Positions 35,138 to 46,078 of a stretch of DNA of 48,694 nt are shown here, piece after piece. The notes beneath the pieces are model-generated. The model did not search any database and was not told the origin of the DNA. It worked only from the letters and a program-made list of their open reading frames with translations. The DNA is from an uncultured Acetobacteraceae bacterium (GTDB lineage Bacteria; Pseudomonadota; Alphaproteobacteria; Acetobacterales; Acetobacteraceae), in the NCBI GenBank assembly GCA_903877125.1, contig CAIRCM010000170.1:1-48694 (forward strand). Reading direction: 5' to 3'. Positions within the stretch are counted from its first letter, which is position 1, and the number at the start of each line of letters is the position of its first letter. The position numbers and the translations under genes were made by a program.

Positions 35138-35890
35138 TCACTCCCCCGTTTCGTCCAGGAGCGCACCGACCGTCCGGTAGAGCAGTGCGAGGTCGCTTGG
35201 CCGCGACAGGCGGTGATCCCCATCCTTCACCAGCGTGACAGCCACGTCGTCGCTGGCGATCCGGTCGGCGATGGTCAGAGCCAGCTCCCACGGCACATCG
35301 GGATCGGCCTGACCGTGCAACAGACGGACCCGGCCGGCGAAGGGAATTTGCCCGTTCAGCACCAGATGGTCCCGCCCGTCCTCGATCAGACGCCGCGTAA
35401 TCGGCGTCGGCGTCCCATACTGGCTGGGCACATAAAGAACCCCATCCCGCATCAGCCGCTCCCGTTCGGGCGGCGCCATCGATTCCCACATCAACCGTTC
35501 GGTGAAATCAGGCGCCGCCGCGATCCCCACCAACGCCGTCACGCGGTCCGGCCGGGCAATGGCGGTCAACAGGCCGATCCAGCCGCCCATCGAAGAGCCG
35601 ACCAGAATCAACGCCCCGGTTGTCAGACGGTCGATCGCCACCAGTGCATCCGCCGCCCAGCGCCCGATCGTGCCATCGAGGAAATCGCCGCCGCTGGCGC
35701 CATGGCCCGAATAGTCGAACCGCAGCATCGCCTGCCCCCTGGACGCGGCGAAGGCGGCGAGGCCAGTGGCCTTGTCCCCGGTCATGTCGCTGCGAAACCC
35801 CGGCAGGAACACGATCGTCGGGCCCGCTCCCTCGATCTTGTCCCAGGCCAGGGCGACGCCGTCGCCACGATCGATTGTTCCGCTCGGCAT
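35138..35890 (-). CDS. alpha/beta hydrolase
   Basis: This 250-residue serine hydrolase has oxyanion FLPGFRSDM, a catalytic Ser100 in GSSMGG, Asp in GQADPDVPW and His in DGDHRLSR. It resembles the carboxylesterase/palmitoyl thioesterase (ABHD10-like) group common in alphaproteobacteria. I chose the ATG at 35890 because a longer frame to 37075 runs antisense through the glycosyltransferase gene. It is divergent from that gene with 51 bases between. Confidence 0.9.
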   Translation of the reverse strand: MPSGTIDRGDGVALAWDKIEGAGPTIVFLPGFRSDMTGDKATGLAAFAASRGQAMLRFDYSGHGASGGDFLDGTIGRWAADALVAIDRLTTGALILVGSSMGGWIGLLTAIARPDRVTALVGIAAAPDFTERLMWESMAPPERERLMRDGVLYVPSQYGTPTPITRRLIEDGRDHLVLNGQIPFAGRVRLLHGQADPDVPWELALTIADRIASDDVAVTLVKDGDHRLSRPSDLALLYRTVGALLDETGE

Positions 35891-35941
35891 GCCGCACCTT
35901 CCCCTTTCCGTCGCGAGAAAGCGCAAGCATAACATGGACGA

Positions 35942-37087
35942 ATGCAAACGCCGCCCGAATCGCCTGTTGTGCTGCAAGTCCTGCCGTCCCTGGTCACCGG
36001 CGGGGTGGAGCGCGGCACGATCGAGGTCGCCCAGGCGATCGCCGAAGCCGATGGGGTCGCACTGGTGGCCAGTGCCGGCGGGTCGATGGTGCCGATGCTT
36101 GAACGCGTCGGCGGGCGCCATGTCGCACTGCCGCTGAACACCAAGAATCCCCTCAACATCTGGCGCAACGCCACGCGGATCGAGGCACTGATCAGGTCCG
36201 AGAACGTCGCCCTCGTGCATGCACGATCGCGGGCACCGGCGTGGAGCGCCTATCTCGCCTGCCAGCGCACCGGCACGCCGTTCGTAACCACCTATCACGG
36301 CACCTACGCCGAGAACCTGCCCTTCAAGCGGCGCTACAATGCGGTCATGGCGCGCGGCGAAATCGTCATCGCCGCGAGCCAGTTCATCGCCGACACCGTG
36401 CATCGCCAGCATGGCGTCCCATGGGAACGCCTGCGCGTCATCCCCCGCGGCGTCGATCCCGCGATCTTCGACCCCGCCGCGGTGGTGCCCGACCGGCTCG
36501 TGCGGCTGGCCGCCAAATGGCGCATCCCCGACGGCGCACCCACCGTCATGCTGCCCGGCCGACTGACATCCTGGAAGGGCCATTCGGTTCTGCTGGAGGC
36601 TGTCTCGAGGCTCAAACGCAAAGACGTCTGCTGCGTGCTCGTCGGCTCCGACCAGGGCCGCTCCACCTACAGCGCGCGCCTGATGAAGGAGGCCACGGTA
36701 CTCGGCCTGGGCGACCGGGTCCGTCTGGTCGGCCATTGCGAGGATATGCCGGCGGCGATGATGTTGTCGGACGTCGTCGTGCACGCCTCGACCCGCCCCG
36801 AGGCGTTCGGTCGCGTGGTGATCGAGGCCCAGGCGATGGCCCGCCCGGTGATCGCATCGGATCTGGGCGGCCCCGTCGAGACGGTCGAGCACGGCGTCAC
36901 CGGCTGGCGCGTGCGGCCCAACGATCCCGACGCCCTGGCCGCCTGGCTCGACTTCGCCCTGTCCCTTGGACTGGAAGAACGCCGGGCCCTCGGCGCTCGG
37001 GCACGCGCATCGGTCCCAACGGTGCGCGGCATGCAGGACGCGACGCTGGATGTTTACGAGGCCGTGCTCGCGCACCGCCCCGCATGA
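35942..37087 (+). CDS. GT4 family glycosyltransferase
   Basis: This 381-residue GT-B enzyme has the N-terminal loop PSLVTGGVERGTIE, PGRLTSWKGHSVLLEA at the start of the C-terminal domain, and the EX7E nucleotide-sugar motif in EAFGRVVIEAQAMARPVIAS. Such retaining enzymes act at the cytoplasmic side of the membrane in polysaccharide or LPS assembly. In alphaproteobacteria, close relatives build LPS core. It is convergent with the next gene (3 bases apart). Confidence 0.92.
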   Translation: MQTPPESPVVLQVLPSLVTGGVERGTIEVAQAIAEADGVALVASAGGSMVPMLERVGGRHVALPLNTKNPLNIWRNATRIEALIRSENVALVHARSRAPAWSAYLACQRTGTPFVTTYHGTYAENLPFKRRYNAVMARGEIVIAASQFIADTVHRQHGVPWERLRVIPRGVDPAIFDPAAVVPDRLVRLAAKWRIPDGAPTVMLPGRLTSWKGHSVLLEAVSRLKRKDVCCVLVGSDQGRSTYSARLMKEATVLGLGDRVRLVGHCEDMPAAMMLSDVVVHASTRPEAFGRVVIEAQAMARPVIASDLGGPVETVEHGVTGWRVRPNDPDALAAWLDFALSLGLEERRALGARARASVPTVRGMQDATLDVYEAVLAHRPA

Positions 37088-37090
37088 TAC

Positions 37091-38275
37091 TCAGGCGAAG
37101 TCGAATGCGCCGGTAATGGTGCGATCGGCACCCGCCCAGGCCGCCAGTTGGCCATTGATGTAGGCCATCACCTTCGCTTCCCGCGAACCGGCCGAAGCGT
37201 TCGCCGCACCGGCCCAGTTGCCCACCAATGTCCAGGTCGTCCCGGGGGCGATCTTGAAACTCCACCCGCCGGCACCCGGCGCGCCAAGCGTGGTGAAGCG
37301 GGCATAACCGATGACGCGGGATGGGTTGACGAATTTGTAAGCCTTCTCGCCCGGCCGCCAGTGCCGGCCCAGCAGTTTCTGATAGGCCTCGGTGTCGAAA
37401 CCGATCATGCCGCCGACATCGACCGCCCAGATCAGGGCATCGTCCGTCATTTCCCGCAACGGAAACGCGGTCGCGCCGTAGAAATTACGCGCGATGCACA
37501 CCGACGATTCGTTGAAAAGATCGTCCTTCGTCGACCACACCCGCGGCGCGTTGGTGTCCAGGTCGACCGTGGTTCCGCCGACCTCCCACCCCTTGATGTT
37601 GCGCATCAAATAACTGTTCTTGAGCTGCGTCGTCATGCCATGATTGGTGACACGCGTGATGGTATCGCCAATGTTGCTGCCGGACCCGTCGACGCGGAAA
37701 CCGACACCAAGCCCGGTGAAGGCGTCGGGCACCCGGCCTTCGTTGAAATATCCTGCCTTCATGCCCACGCCGTCCGGCACCACACCGCTCGGCACCGGAT
37801 CGACCGGTGGCGCGATGTCGGGCTTGTTCGGTTCGAACATTTCCCGACTCAGCTTGTCGTAAGCCTTCTTCTTGCAAACCCGGTTCCACCCGATATCGAT
37901 CACGGCCAGCTGCTGTTGCGCGGTCAGGGCCATGAATTGCCGGATCGTCATGATGCCAGCATAGGTCTGTCCCCCGACGGTGATGTCCCTGAACAAATCC
38001 TCCTTCGTCGAGCCGTTGCCCGCCGCGGCTTGGGCGATCACGGTCGTCAGACGCTGAAGCATGGTGAAATTGACCGGATTCAGCGCGCCGGCCTGCGTCG
38101 TCATCAGCGTGCGCTTGGCGGGGTCGAAACTGTCGATCGGCTTCAGAAATTCCTGAATCCACTCCCTGCGCTCCCCGGGCAACAACGGCCCGATCGGCAA
38201 ATAGTTCATCGAATTTTTGTAAATCGAGACCAACTGAGCATCATAAGCCCGGTTGACCGGCCCCCCCCAAAGCAT
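37091..38275 (-). CDS. putative ADP-ribosyltransferase-fold protein
   Basis: A 394-residue protein with no signal peptide and no family I can name. The N-terminal half (1-150) is helical. The C-terminal half carries a pattern like R-S-E ADP-ribosyltransferases: [15 protein letters not shown] (Arg194), then RVWSTKDD (Ser248-Thr249), IWAVDVGG, and [20 protein letters not shown] (Glu310). The last block resembles the cholera-toxin-like stretch that includes its ExE motif. Only one Glu is present, so activity might differ or be absent. The start could be 38209 instead of 38275, and neither has a good ribosome site. It lies divergent from thrS. Confidence 0.5.
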   Translation of the reverse strand: MLWGGPVNRAYDAQLVSIYKNSMNYLPIGPLLPGERREWIQEFLKPIDSFDPAKRTLMTTQAGALNPVNFTMLQRLTTVIAQAAAGNGSTKEDLFRDITVGGQTYAGIMTIRQFMALTAQQQLAVIDIGWNRVCKKKAYDKLSREMFEPNKPDIAPPVDPVPSGVVPDGVGMKAGYFNEGRVPDAFTGLGVGFRVDGSGSNIGDTITRVTNHGMTTQLKNSYLMRNIKGWEVGGTTVDLDTNAPRVWSTKDDLFNESSVCIARNFYGATAFPLREMTDDALIWAVDVGGMIGFDTEAYQKLLGRHWRPGEKAYKFVNPSRVIGYARFTTLGAPGAGGWSFKIAPGTTWTLVGNWAGAANASAGSREAKVMAYINGQLAAWAGADRTITGAFDFA

Positions 38276-38500
38276 TGGACACAGGTTAAACCCTCCAGAT
38301 TTTCGCTGCCGATCACCGAACCATATCAACAGGGCGCATTTCGGACCGCAAGTGAGATTCCGGTGACGTACAACCGGACCGACGATCACATCCCCGTCAG
38401 CCCGGCTAGCAGCCGAGCCGCCGAATCGCGCCAGGGAAACCTTGCCTCCGCCCCCATCCCCGGCCATATGGGCAGCCCACCACGTAGAGGACCTCGATAC

Positions 38501-40450
38501 ATGCCCGCCATCACCCTGCCCGACGGCTCCGTGCGCCCGTTCGATGGCCCGGTGACGGGCACGACCGTGGCGGAGGCGATCGGGCCCGGTCTCGCCCGTG
38601 CCGCGCTGGTGATGAAACTCGATGGCAAGCTGGTCGATATGGCCACAGTTATCGACCACGACGCCAACGTCGCCTTCATCACCCGCAAGGACGAAGACGC
38701 GCTGGAGATGATCCGCCACGACGCTGCCCATGTGCTTGCCGAAGCGGTGCAGGAACTCTTCCCCGGCACCCAGGTCACCATCGGCCCGTCGATCGAGAAC
38801 GGTTTCTACTACGATTTCGCCCGCAACGATCCCTTCACGCCCGAAGATTTCCCGGCGATCGAAGCGAAAATGCGGGAAATCATCGCCCGCGGCGCGAAAT
38901 TCGTGCGCCAGGAAATGGACCGCGACGAGGCCATCGCCTTCTTCACCGCCAAGGGCGAGAAATACAAAGCCCAGCTCATCCAGGACCTGCCGCGCGATCA
39001 GACCATCAGCCTCTATACCCAGGGCGAGTGGGTCGATCTGTGCCGCGGCCCGCATTTGCGCTCCACCGCCGATGTCGGCACCGCCTTCAAGCTGATGAAG
39101 GTCGCCGGCGCGTATTGGCGTGGCGACCACCGCAACGCCATGCTCAGCCGCATCTACGGCACCGCATGGCGCGACCAGAAGGAACTCGACGCCTACCTGC
39201 ACCAGTTGGAGGAAGCCGAACGCCGCGATCACCGCCGCATCGGCAAGGACATGGGCCTGTTTCACATCCAGGAAGAAGCGGTCGGTTCGGTCTTTTGGCA
39301 TCCCAAGGGCTGGAAACTCTATCGCACTGTCGAGGCCTATATGCGCCGCCGCCTCGACGCCGCCGGCTATCAGGAGGTCAAAACCCCGCAACTCGTGGAC
39401 CGTTCGCTGTGGGAAAAATCCGGCCACTGGGAGAACTACCGCCAGAACATGTTCGTCGCCCAGGTCGAGGAGGAAGATAAATTCCTCGCGCTCAAGCCGA
39501 TGAACTGCCCATGCCACATCCAGATTTTCCGCCAGGGTCTGCGATCCTACAAGGAACTGCCGCTCCGGCTCGCGGAAATGGGCTGCTGCCACCGCTACGA
39601 ACCCTCGGGCGCGCTGCACGGGATCATGCGCGTGCGTCAGTTCGTGCAGGACGATGCCCATATCTTCTGCACCGAAGACCAGATCGCCGGCGAAACCGCG
39701 CGCTTCATCGCTTTGCTGTCGTCGATCTACCGCGACCTCGGCTTCGACACGTTCCGCATCAAATTCTCCGACCGTCCCGAAGCCCGAATCGGCACCGATG
39801 CCGAATGGGACCGGGCGGAAGGCGCCCTGCGGGAGGCCTGCGCGATGGCGGGGGTGGATTTCGAGCTGAACCCCGGCGAGGGCGCGTTCTACGGCCCGAA
39901 GCTGGAATTCGTGCTGCGCGACGCCATCGGCCGCGACTGGCAGTGTGGCACGTTGCAGGTTGACCCAAACCTCCCCGAACGTCTGGACGCCGAGTATGTC
40001 GGCGAAGACGGTGCCCGGCATCGACCGATCATGCTGCATCGCGCGATCCTTGGTTCGTTCGAACGCTTCCTCGGCATCCTGATCGAACAATACGCCGGCC
40101 GCTTCCCGCTCTGGCTCGCGCCGGTGCAGGCGGTGGTGGCAACCATCGTGTCCGATGCCGACGGCTATGCCGATGAGGTCGCCGCGGCGTTCCGGCGCGC
40201 GGGGCTGGAAGTCCGGACCGATCTGTCGAACCAGAAGATCAACGCGAAAGTGCGTGAGCACAGCCTCGCTCACGTCCCCGTGCTCGCGGTTGTCGGCCGC
40301 AATGAGGCCGCGAACGGCACGGTCGCGCTGCGCCGTCTTGGCTCCGCACAGCAGGAAATTCTGCCACTGGCCGAGGCCGTTGCGCGCCTGAAAGCCGAGG
40401 CGACCCCACCCGATTTACGCGAATCGTCGGCGCGCACGGAGTTTGCTTGA
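38501..40450 (+). CDS. thrS: threonyl-tRNA synthetase
   Basis: This 649-residue class II synthetase has an N-terminal TGS domain (1-60) and an editing domain with [12 protein letters not shown] and [11 protein letters not shown]. The catalytic core has [13 protein letters not shown] and [19 protein letters not shown], and the anticodon-binding domain ends with [20 protein letters not shown] chose the ATG at 38501 with an AGAGGA ribosome site. The same frame stays open far upstream (to 37148), but that part is antisense to another gene. The infC gene follows 90 bases on. Confidence 0.97.
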   Translation: MPAITLPDGSVRPFDGPVTGTTVAEAIGPGLARAALVMKLDGKLVDMATVIDHDANVAFITRKDEDALEMIRHDAAHVLAEAVQELFPGTQVTIGPSIENGFYYDFARNDPFTPEDFPAIEAKMREIIARGAKFVRQEMDRDEAIAFFTAKGEKYKAQLIQDLPRDQTISLYTQGEWVDLCRGPHLRSTADVGTAFKLMKVAGAYWRGDHRNAMLSRIYGTAWRDQKELDAYLHQLEEAERRDHRRIGKDMGLFHIQEEAVGSVFWHPKGWKLYRTVEAYMRRRLDAAGYQEVKTPQLVDRSLWEKSGHWENYRQNMFVAQVEEEDKFLALKPMNCPCHIQIFRQGLRSYKELPLRLAEMGCCHRYEPSGALHGIMRVRQFVQDDAHIFCTEDQIAGETARFIALLSSIYRDLGFDTFRIKFSDRPEARIGTDAEWDRAEGALREACAMAGVDFELNPGEGAFYGPKLEFVLRDAIGRDWQCGTLQVDPNLPERLDAEYVGEDGARHRPIMLHRAILGSFERFLGILIEQYAGRFPLWLAPVQAVVATIVSDADGYADEVAAAFRRAGLEVRTDLSNQKINAKVREHSLAHVPVLAVVGRNEAANGTVALRRLGSAQQEILPLAEAVARLKAEATPPDLRESSARTEFA

Positions 40451-40529
40451 TCCTGGCGCGCAACCGCGCCACATTACGGTTTGTTCGTACCGCCGGTCGC
40501 CCCGGCGGACGCGCATTTGTAACATCGAC

Positions 40530-40543
40530 AGGAGATACCCATA
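40530..40543 (+). promoter_or_regulatory. infC initiation site: AGGAG plus ATA codon
   Basis: AGGAG (40530-40534) lies six bases before an in-frame ATA at 40541. That is ideal spacing, whereas the nearest ATG (40556) has only a tight AGAGG. Rare start codons (ATT/ATA/ATC) on infC are the known basis of IF3 autoregulation, because IF3 rejects non-canonical starts. Confidence 0.6.
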
Positions 40544-41077
40544 GCCAGAGGACCAATGCAGTCCGCCCCATCCCGCGACGGACCCCGCGTGAATGAAGAA
40601 ATCCGCTCCCCGCAGGTGCGGTTGATCGATCAGGACGGTGAGATGCAGGGCGTCATGAGCGCCCGCGACGCAATTCAGCGCGCTTATTCCGTCGGTCTCG
40701 ATCTGCTGGAAATCAGCCCCAACGCTGAGCCGCCCGTCTGCAAGATTCTGGACTTCGGAAAATACAAATACGAACTCCAGAAGAAAAAGAACGAGGCCCG
40801 CAAGAAGCAGAAGGTCATCGAGATCAAAGAGATCAAGGTGCGCCCGAACATCGACGACCACGACTACGACGTGAAGATGCGCCAGATGAAGGGGTTCATC
40901 GAGGAAGGCGACAAGGTCAAGGTGACCCTGCGCTTCCGCGGCCGCGAAATGGCCCACCAGGACATCGGTATTCGGGTGCTGGAACGGATCCGCTCCGAAC
41001 TGGAAGCGGAAACGAAGGTCGAGCAGATGCCGCGCCTCGAAAACCGGCAGATGGTGATGGTGCTGTCGCCGCGGTGA
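40541..41077 (+). CDS. infC: translation initiation factor IF-3
   Basis: This 178-residue IF3 prevents subunit association and proofreads the initiation codon. The N-terminal domain has [20 protein letters not shown] and [20 protein letters not shown]; the Lys-rich linker has [17 protein letters not shown]; the C-terminal domain has [17 protein letters not shown]. Starting at ATA 40541 gives (M)[15 protein letters not shown], an N-terminus like other alphaproteobacterial IF3s. The conservative alternative is the ATG at 40556. rpmI and rplT, which usually follow, are missing; a toxin-antitoxin pair on the other strand lies there instead. Confidence 0.95.
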   Translation: MARGPMQSAPSRDGPRVNEEIRSPQVRLIDQDGEMQGVMSARDAIQRAYSVGLDLLEISPNAEPPVCKILDFGKYKYELQKKKNEARKKQKVIEIKEIKVRPNIDDHDYDVKMRQMKGFIEEGDKVKVTLRFRGREMAHQDIGIRVLERIRSELEAETKVEQMPRLENRQMVMVLSPR

Positions 41078-41086
41078 TCCGCGGTT

Positions 41087-41116
41087 CTCCGTGCCGTCCA
41101 ACCGAACGGCACGGAG
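41087..41116. terminator. hairpin terminator between infC and mazF
   Basis: CTCCGTGCCGT and ACGGCACGGAG form a perfect 11-bp stem with an 8-base loop, ten bases after the infC stop. Neither strand has a T-run, so it may stop transcription weakly in both directions or protect the mRNA 3' end. Confidence 0.55.
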
Positions 41117-41200
41117 AGACACGCTCAAGCGCCTGTGTTGTCTGCCCGTGCCCGCATTTTCAGCGCGGACGCGACGAGCGATAGCATTGAGGAATTTTGC

Positions 41201-41527
41201 CTACCCGATAAGCGGACGAAGTTTCGCTCGTATTTCCGCCAGTTCGGCGGTCGTAACCTGCCCCTTTTTGGTTGCCCCGTGCACGCGCCAGTCGAAACTT
41301 TTAACTTGGTCGGCGAGTACGACGCTGGGTGGTCGGCCGTTCAATCGCACCTCGAACGGGTAGCCCTTGATGCGTGTCGTGGTCGGGCAACACACAATGA
41401 GGCCGGATCGTCCATTATAGATCGCGGGGCTGAGAACGACGGCTGGCCGGTGTCCCGCTTGCTCGTGCCCCGCCTGCGGATCGAAGTCTATCCACACGAT
41501 GTCTCCGGCATCCGGAATATATGGCAC
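41201..41527 (-). CDS. mazF: MazF/PemK family endoribonuclease toxin
   Basis: This 108-residue toxin has the MazF/PemK core: GDIVWIDFDPQAGHEQAGHRP, AVVLSPAIYN, and the C-terminal ADQVKSFDWR segment holding the catalytic Arg region. It cleaves mRNA at short motifs when not bound by the antitoxin. It starts at a GTG 5 bases after the antitoxin stop, with a ribosome site (AAGGAGAGG) inside the antitoxin gene. Confidence 0.93.
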   Translation of the reverse strand: MPYIPDAGDIVWIDFDPQAGHEQAGHRPAVVLSPAIYNGRSGLIVCCPTTTRIKGYPFEVRLNGRPPSVVLADQVKSFDWRVHGATKKGQVTTAELAEIRAKLRPLIG

Positions 41528-41532
41528 CCTGG

Positions 41533-41775
41533 CTAGATCCTCTCCTTGCCGACCGGCCTGCCGAAACCGATCTCCTCATGCCTGTTTTCGTCCGTAATGC
41601 CGGCGACCAACGTCTCCAAATCGTAGGCCACCGGTCGGATGGGCTCCACGACGATGCGACCGTTCTCCTCCCGGACGTCCACCGGTTGGTCGAGCGTTAT
41701 CCCTGCCGCATGCATGACACCGGCAGGGATACGTACTGAGGCGCTGTTGCCCCATTTCTTAACAAGTACGCGCAT
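41533..41775 (-). CDS. mazE: MazE/PemI family antitoxin (AbrB-like)
   Basis: This 80-residue antitoxin has an N-terminal swapped-hairpin DNA-binding domain (VLVKKWGNSASVRIPAGVMH) and an acidic, flexible tail that wraps the toxin. Antitoxin-first order is standard and allows autorepression. The ATG at 41775 has an AGGA ribosome site. Confidence 0.92.
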   Translation of the reverse strand: MRVLVKKWGNSASVRIPAGVMHAAGITLDQPVDVREENGRIVVEPIRPVAYDLETLVAGITDENRHEEIGFGRPVGKERI

Positions 41776-41964
41776 GTCGGCATCCTGTTGCTACGACGTC
41801 GATACAGGGGACCATGCGCTGGTCAGGGCCGAGTATCAAGAATGACCGCGGGCGCGTGAATGCGCCGATCGCGACGCGTCGCACGCGTGTATCCCTCGGG
41901 CGTAACAGGCCACTCGGAAAACGACGTCCCCACCCGAATACAAGGGGGAACGCCGACACCTCTG

Positions 41965-41981
41965 TTCATATTACATATGAA
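41965..41981. repeat. AT-rich inverted repeat between eno and mazE
   Basis: TTCATAT-TAC-ATATGAA is a perfect 7-bp dyad in an otherwise GC-rich region, 14 bases past the eno stop and 190 bases upstream of mazE. It could be an operator or part of an eno 3' hairpin; it has no T-run. The rest of 41776-41994 shows no gene. Confidence 0.5.
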
Positions 41982-41994
41982 TTGAAACCGGGGA

Positions 41995-43410
<1,416 letters not shown>

Positions 43411-43429
43411 TCACAAAAAGGAAAATGCC

Positions 43430-43735
43430 ATGAATATGTCAGGCGAAGGGCTGCTGATACTGATCGTCGTCGGTGTCGTGGCCGGCTGGCTGGCCGGCAT
43501 GATCGTCGATGGCACCGGCTTCGGTGTGCTGGGCGACCTCATCATCGGCGTCGTCGGCGCCTTTATCGGCACGTGGCTGCTGCCGCGCTTGGGCCTTCAC
43601 CTCGGCGTTGGCATCTTCGGCGCCATCGTCAACGCGACCGTCGGCGCGATCGTGCTGCTGCTCGTCATCCGGCTCATCCGCGGCGGCGGACCGAACCAGG
43701 GCGGCGGCTTCCTGGGCTATCGCCGCCGCTGGTAA
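43430..43735 (+). CDS. GlsB/YeaQ/YmgE family small membrane protein
   Basis: This 101-residue protein has three hydrophobic helices with the family Gly motifs (GVVAGWLAGMIVDG, LIIGVVGAFIGTWLL, IFGAIVNATVGAIVLLLVIRL). It ends in a basic, Gly-rich tail. Family members are stress-associated inner-membrane proteins of unknown mechanism. The ATG at 43430 has an AAAAGGAAAA ribosome site. Confidence 0.92.
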   Translation: MNMSGEGLLILIVVGVVAGWLAGMIVDGTGFGVLGDLIIGVVGAFIGTWLLPRLGLHLGVGIFGAIVNATVGAIVLLLVIRLIRGGGPNQGGGFLGYRRRW

Positions 43736-43808
43736 CCCCCTGCTCTGCCGACCTTGAGCACACGCCCGAGCCATGCGCTAATCCCCCCAACGCAAAGGAG
43801 GAACGCCC

Positions 43809-44885
43809 ATGGCCACCGTGACCGCTTTCGGCCGCATCTTTCCCACCCGCCCCGACTGGCTGGCAAAAGCCCCGCCGGAGGAGGTCATCGATCCCGAACT
43901 GGAGATCATCGACACCCACCATCACCTCTGGCAGCGGCAAGGTGGCGGCAACCGCGGTGAATCCTGGGAAGTGCCGGAATTCCGCTACCTCCTGCACGAA
44001 TTCCTGGAAGACTGCGCCACTGGCCACAACATCGTCGGCAGCGTTTTTCTTCAGTGTCATTCGATGTATCGCAAGGACGGCCCGGTCGAGATGCGCCCGG
44101 TCGGGGAGACCGAGTTCGTCGCCGGTATCGCCGCCATGGCCGACAGCGGCGGCTACGGCAAGACCAAGGTCGCCGCGGGCATCGTCGGCTATGCCGATCT
44201 GACCAAGGGCGATTGGGTCACCCCGGTGCTGGAAGCGCATATCCGCGCCGGCGGCGGGCGGTTTCGCGGGGTGCGGCATTCCTGCGGCTACGATGCCGAC
44301 CCGGTCATCGGTAACAGCGCGCCCGACATTCAGCCCGGCCTCTATTTGCGCGACGGTTTCCGAGCGGGGATGAAGCGTCTGACCGATCTCGGCCTGTCGC
44401 TGGATGCCTGGGGTTTCCATCCGCAGATGCCCGACATCACCGACCTCGCACGGGCGTTTCCGTCCAGCAACATCATTGTCGGCCATTGCGGCGGACCGCT
44501 GGGCTATGGCCCCTACGCGGGCAAGCAGGACGAGGTGTTCGCCGCCTGGAAGAAAACGACCGTCGAACTGGCGAAATGCCCGAATGTGACGATCAAGCTG
44601 GGCGGCATGATGATGCGCCTCGCCGCCTACGACTACATGGGCCTGGACGCACCGCCATCGTCGGAGCAGTTGGCCAGCCACTGGCGCCCCTATGTCGAAA
44701 CCTGCATCGAACTCTTCGGCGCCGACCGCTGCATCGCCGAGAGCAACTTCCCGGTGGAAAAAATGGGGATCGGTTTTCGCGCCCTGTTCAACGCCCTGAA
44801 ACGTCTGGCCGCCGGGTGTTCGGCCGATGAGAAAAAAGCGATTTTCGCGGGAACAGCGCGGCGGGTCTACCGGCTCAACTGCTGA
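43809..44885 (+). CDS. amidohydrolase family protein (Amidohydro_2)
   Basis: This 358-residue TIM-barrel metal hydrolase has the N-terminal metal motif IIDTHHHLW (His37, His39), GRFRGVRHSCGYD mid-protein, NIIVGHCGGPLGY with a metal His, and ESNFPVEK near the C-terminus in place of the usual DSNFP. Relatives act on lactones or decarboxylate aromatic acids (ACMSD-like). The substrate is unknown. It lies near two flavin monooxygenase-like genes, which suggests a catabolic island, but this is inference. Confidence 0.9.
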   Translation: MATVTAFGRIFPTRPDWLAKAPPEEVIDPELEIIDTHHHLWQRQGGGNRGESWEVPEFRYLLHEFLEDCATGHNIVGSVFLQCHSMYRKDGPVEMRPVGETEFVAGIAAMADSGGYGKTKVAAGIVGYADLTKGDWVTPVLEAHIRAGGGRFRGVRHSCGYDADPVIGNSAPDIQPGLYLRDGFRAGMKRLTDLGLSLDAWGFHPQMPDITDLARAFPSSNIIVGHCGGPLGYGPYAGKQDEVFAAWKKTTVELAKCPNVTIKLGGMMMRLAAYDYMGLDAPPSSEQLASHWRPYVETCIELFGADRCIAESNFPVEKMGIGFRALFNALKRLAAGCSADEKKAIFAGTARRVYRLNC

Positions 44886-44890
44886 CCGCC

Positions 44891-44925
44891 CCGCGCCGAG
44901 GCCGCGTGCCTCGGCCGTTGCGCGG
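44891..44925. terminator. hairpin between convergent genes
   Basis: GCCGAGG-CCGCGTG-CCTCGGC (perfect 7-bp stem), flanked by outer CCGCG/CGCGG pairing, sits between the amidohydrolase stop and the convergent LLM oxidoreductase stop. It lacks a T-run. Confidence 0.5.
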
Positions 44926-44936
44926 TCCGACATCCT

Positions 44937-45959
44937 TTACCCCGGGAACATCGCCCGCAGACGCGGTGCCACGTCACGGGCGAAACGTTCCAGACTCGGC
45001 GCCATCTGGTCCGGCCGCATCCCCGGTGGCACCGCCCACGTCACGATGTCCGTCAGCCCATACTCGCGGATGAACGCCGCGAGTTCGGCGACGCAATGAT
45101 CGACATCGCCCACCACCCAGGTCTGCGGTATACGCGCCTCCTCGGTGATCCCCGACACCCCGCCATGCCCGCCCGATACCGCTCGGAATTGGTTATAGAC
45201 CGCCATGCGCCGCCGCTCGCCCTCCCGCACGGCCGGCCAGTCGCGCTGCGGATCGTCGGTGACGAGGCAGGATTTGATGATGCCCACGCGATAGTTCTCG
45301 GGGTCCCGTCCACTGTCGGTCAGCGCCTTGCGCCAGGGATCGAGCGCCTGGCTGCGCGGCCCCTGCGGCAACAGGTTGGTGTCGAACCGGGCCGCGCGCG
45401 CGGCACCGGGTGCGGCGAGCGCGGCAACCCAAAGCGGCGGACCGCCCGCCTGCACGTAGCCCGGGGTAATTTTCACGTCCTGAAACTGGTAGCGCTTGCC
45501 GGTGAAGCTGAATTTCTCGCCGGTGAAGGCGCGGGTCAGAACCTCCAGCCCCTCATCGGTCAGCGACAGGCGGCGCGATTGCGGGAAGCCGAAGCCGCGG
45601 AATTCATGCGCCGCATAGCCCATGCCGACCCCCATCTCGACCCGCCCGCCGGAAAGGTTGTCGAGCACGGCCAGGTCCTCGGCGAGCCGGATCGGGTGGT
45701 TGAACGGCAACAGACAGACATCGCAGGAAAAGCGCAGATGCTTCGTCCGGGCAGCCATCGCCGAAGCAACCGGAATCCAGGACGGAAGATACCCATCCTC
45801 GACGAAATGATGTTCCGTAAACCACACGAGGTCCAGCCCAAGCGCATCGAGCCAGACCACCTGCTCCATGACGGCGGCGTAGAGGTCCTGGGTGCGCATG
45901 CCGGATTCCGGCGGGTTGCGGAAATCGTAAACAACGCCGAGACGCAGCTTTTGGGCCAT
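44937..45959 (-). CDS. LLM class flavin-dependent oxidoreductase
   Basis: This 340-residue luciferase-like barrel protein has LRLGVVYDFRNP at the N-terminus, LDLVWFTEHHFVEDGY, the FMN-region DNLSGGRVEMGVGMGY and GPPLWVAALAAPGAAR. Such enzymes use reduced FMN (or F420) to oxidise organic substrates. The ATG at 45959 (MAQKLRLG) fits the family better than an in-frame ATG at 45998. It is divergent from the tautomerase gene. Confidence 0.9.
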   Translation of the reverse strand: MAQKLRLGVVYDFRNPPESGMRTQDLYAAVMEQVVWLDALGLDLVWFTEHHFVEDGYLPSWIPVASAMAARTKHLRFSCDVCLLPFNHPIRLAEDLAVLDNLSGGRVEMGVGMGYAAHEFRGFGFPQSRRLSLTDEGLEVLTRAFTGEKFSFTGKRYQFQDVKITPGYVQAGGPPLWVAALAAPGAARAARFDTNLLPQGPRSQALDPWRKALTDSGRDPENYRVGIIKSCLVTDDPQRDWPAVREGERRRMAVYNQFRAVSGGHGGVSGITEEARIPQTWVVGDVDHCVAELAAFIREYGLTDIVTWAVPPGMRPDQMAPSLERFARDVAPRLRAMFPG

Positions 45960-46078
45960 GGTTCCCCCCATTTCCTGGATACGACCGAACGCTGGCACGC
46001 CGCGCCAGGGATCGCAAACGGCCTGACGTGCGGGGAGAATCGCGCTATGGGTCGCGGACCATTTGCAGGAGTCGACCC

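Noticed and set aside
37148-38500. In-frame 5' extension of thrS
   Set aside because: ThrS homology begins at 38501 with its own ribosome site; the extension is antisense to the ART-like gene.
37091-40273. 1060-residue open minus-strand frame
   Set aside because: Only the part below 38275 reads as a protein; the rest is antisense to thrS, kept open by GC bias.
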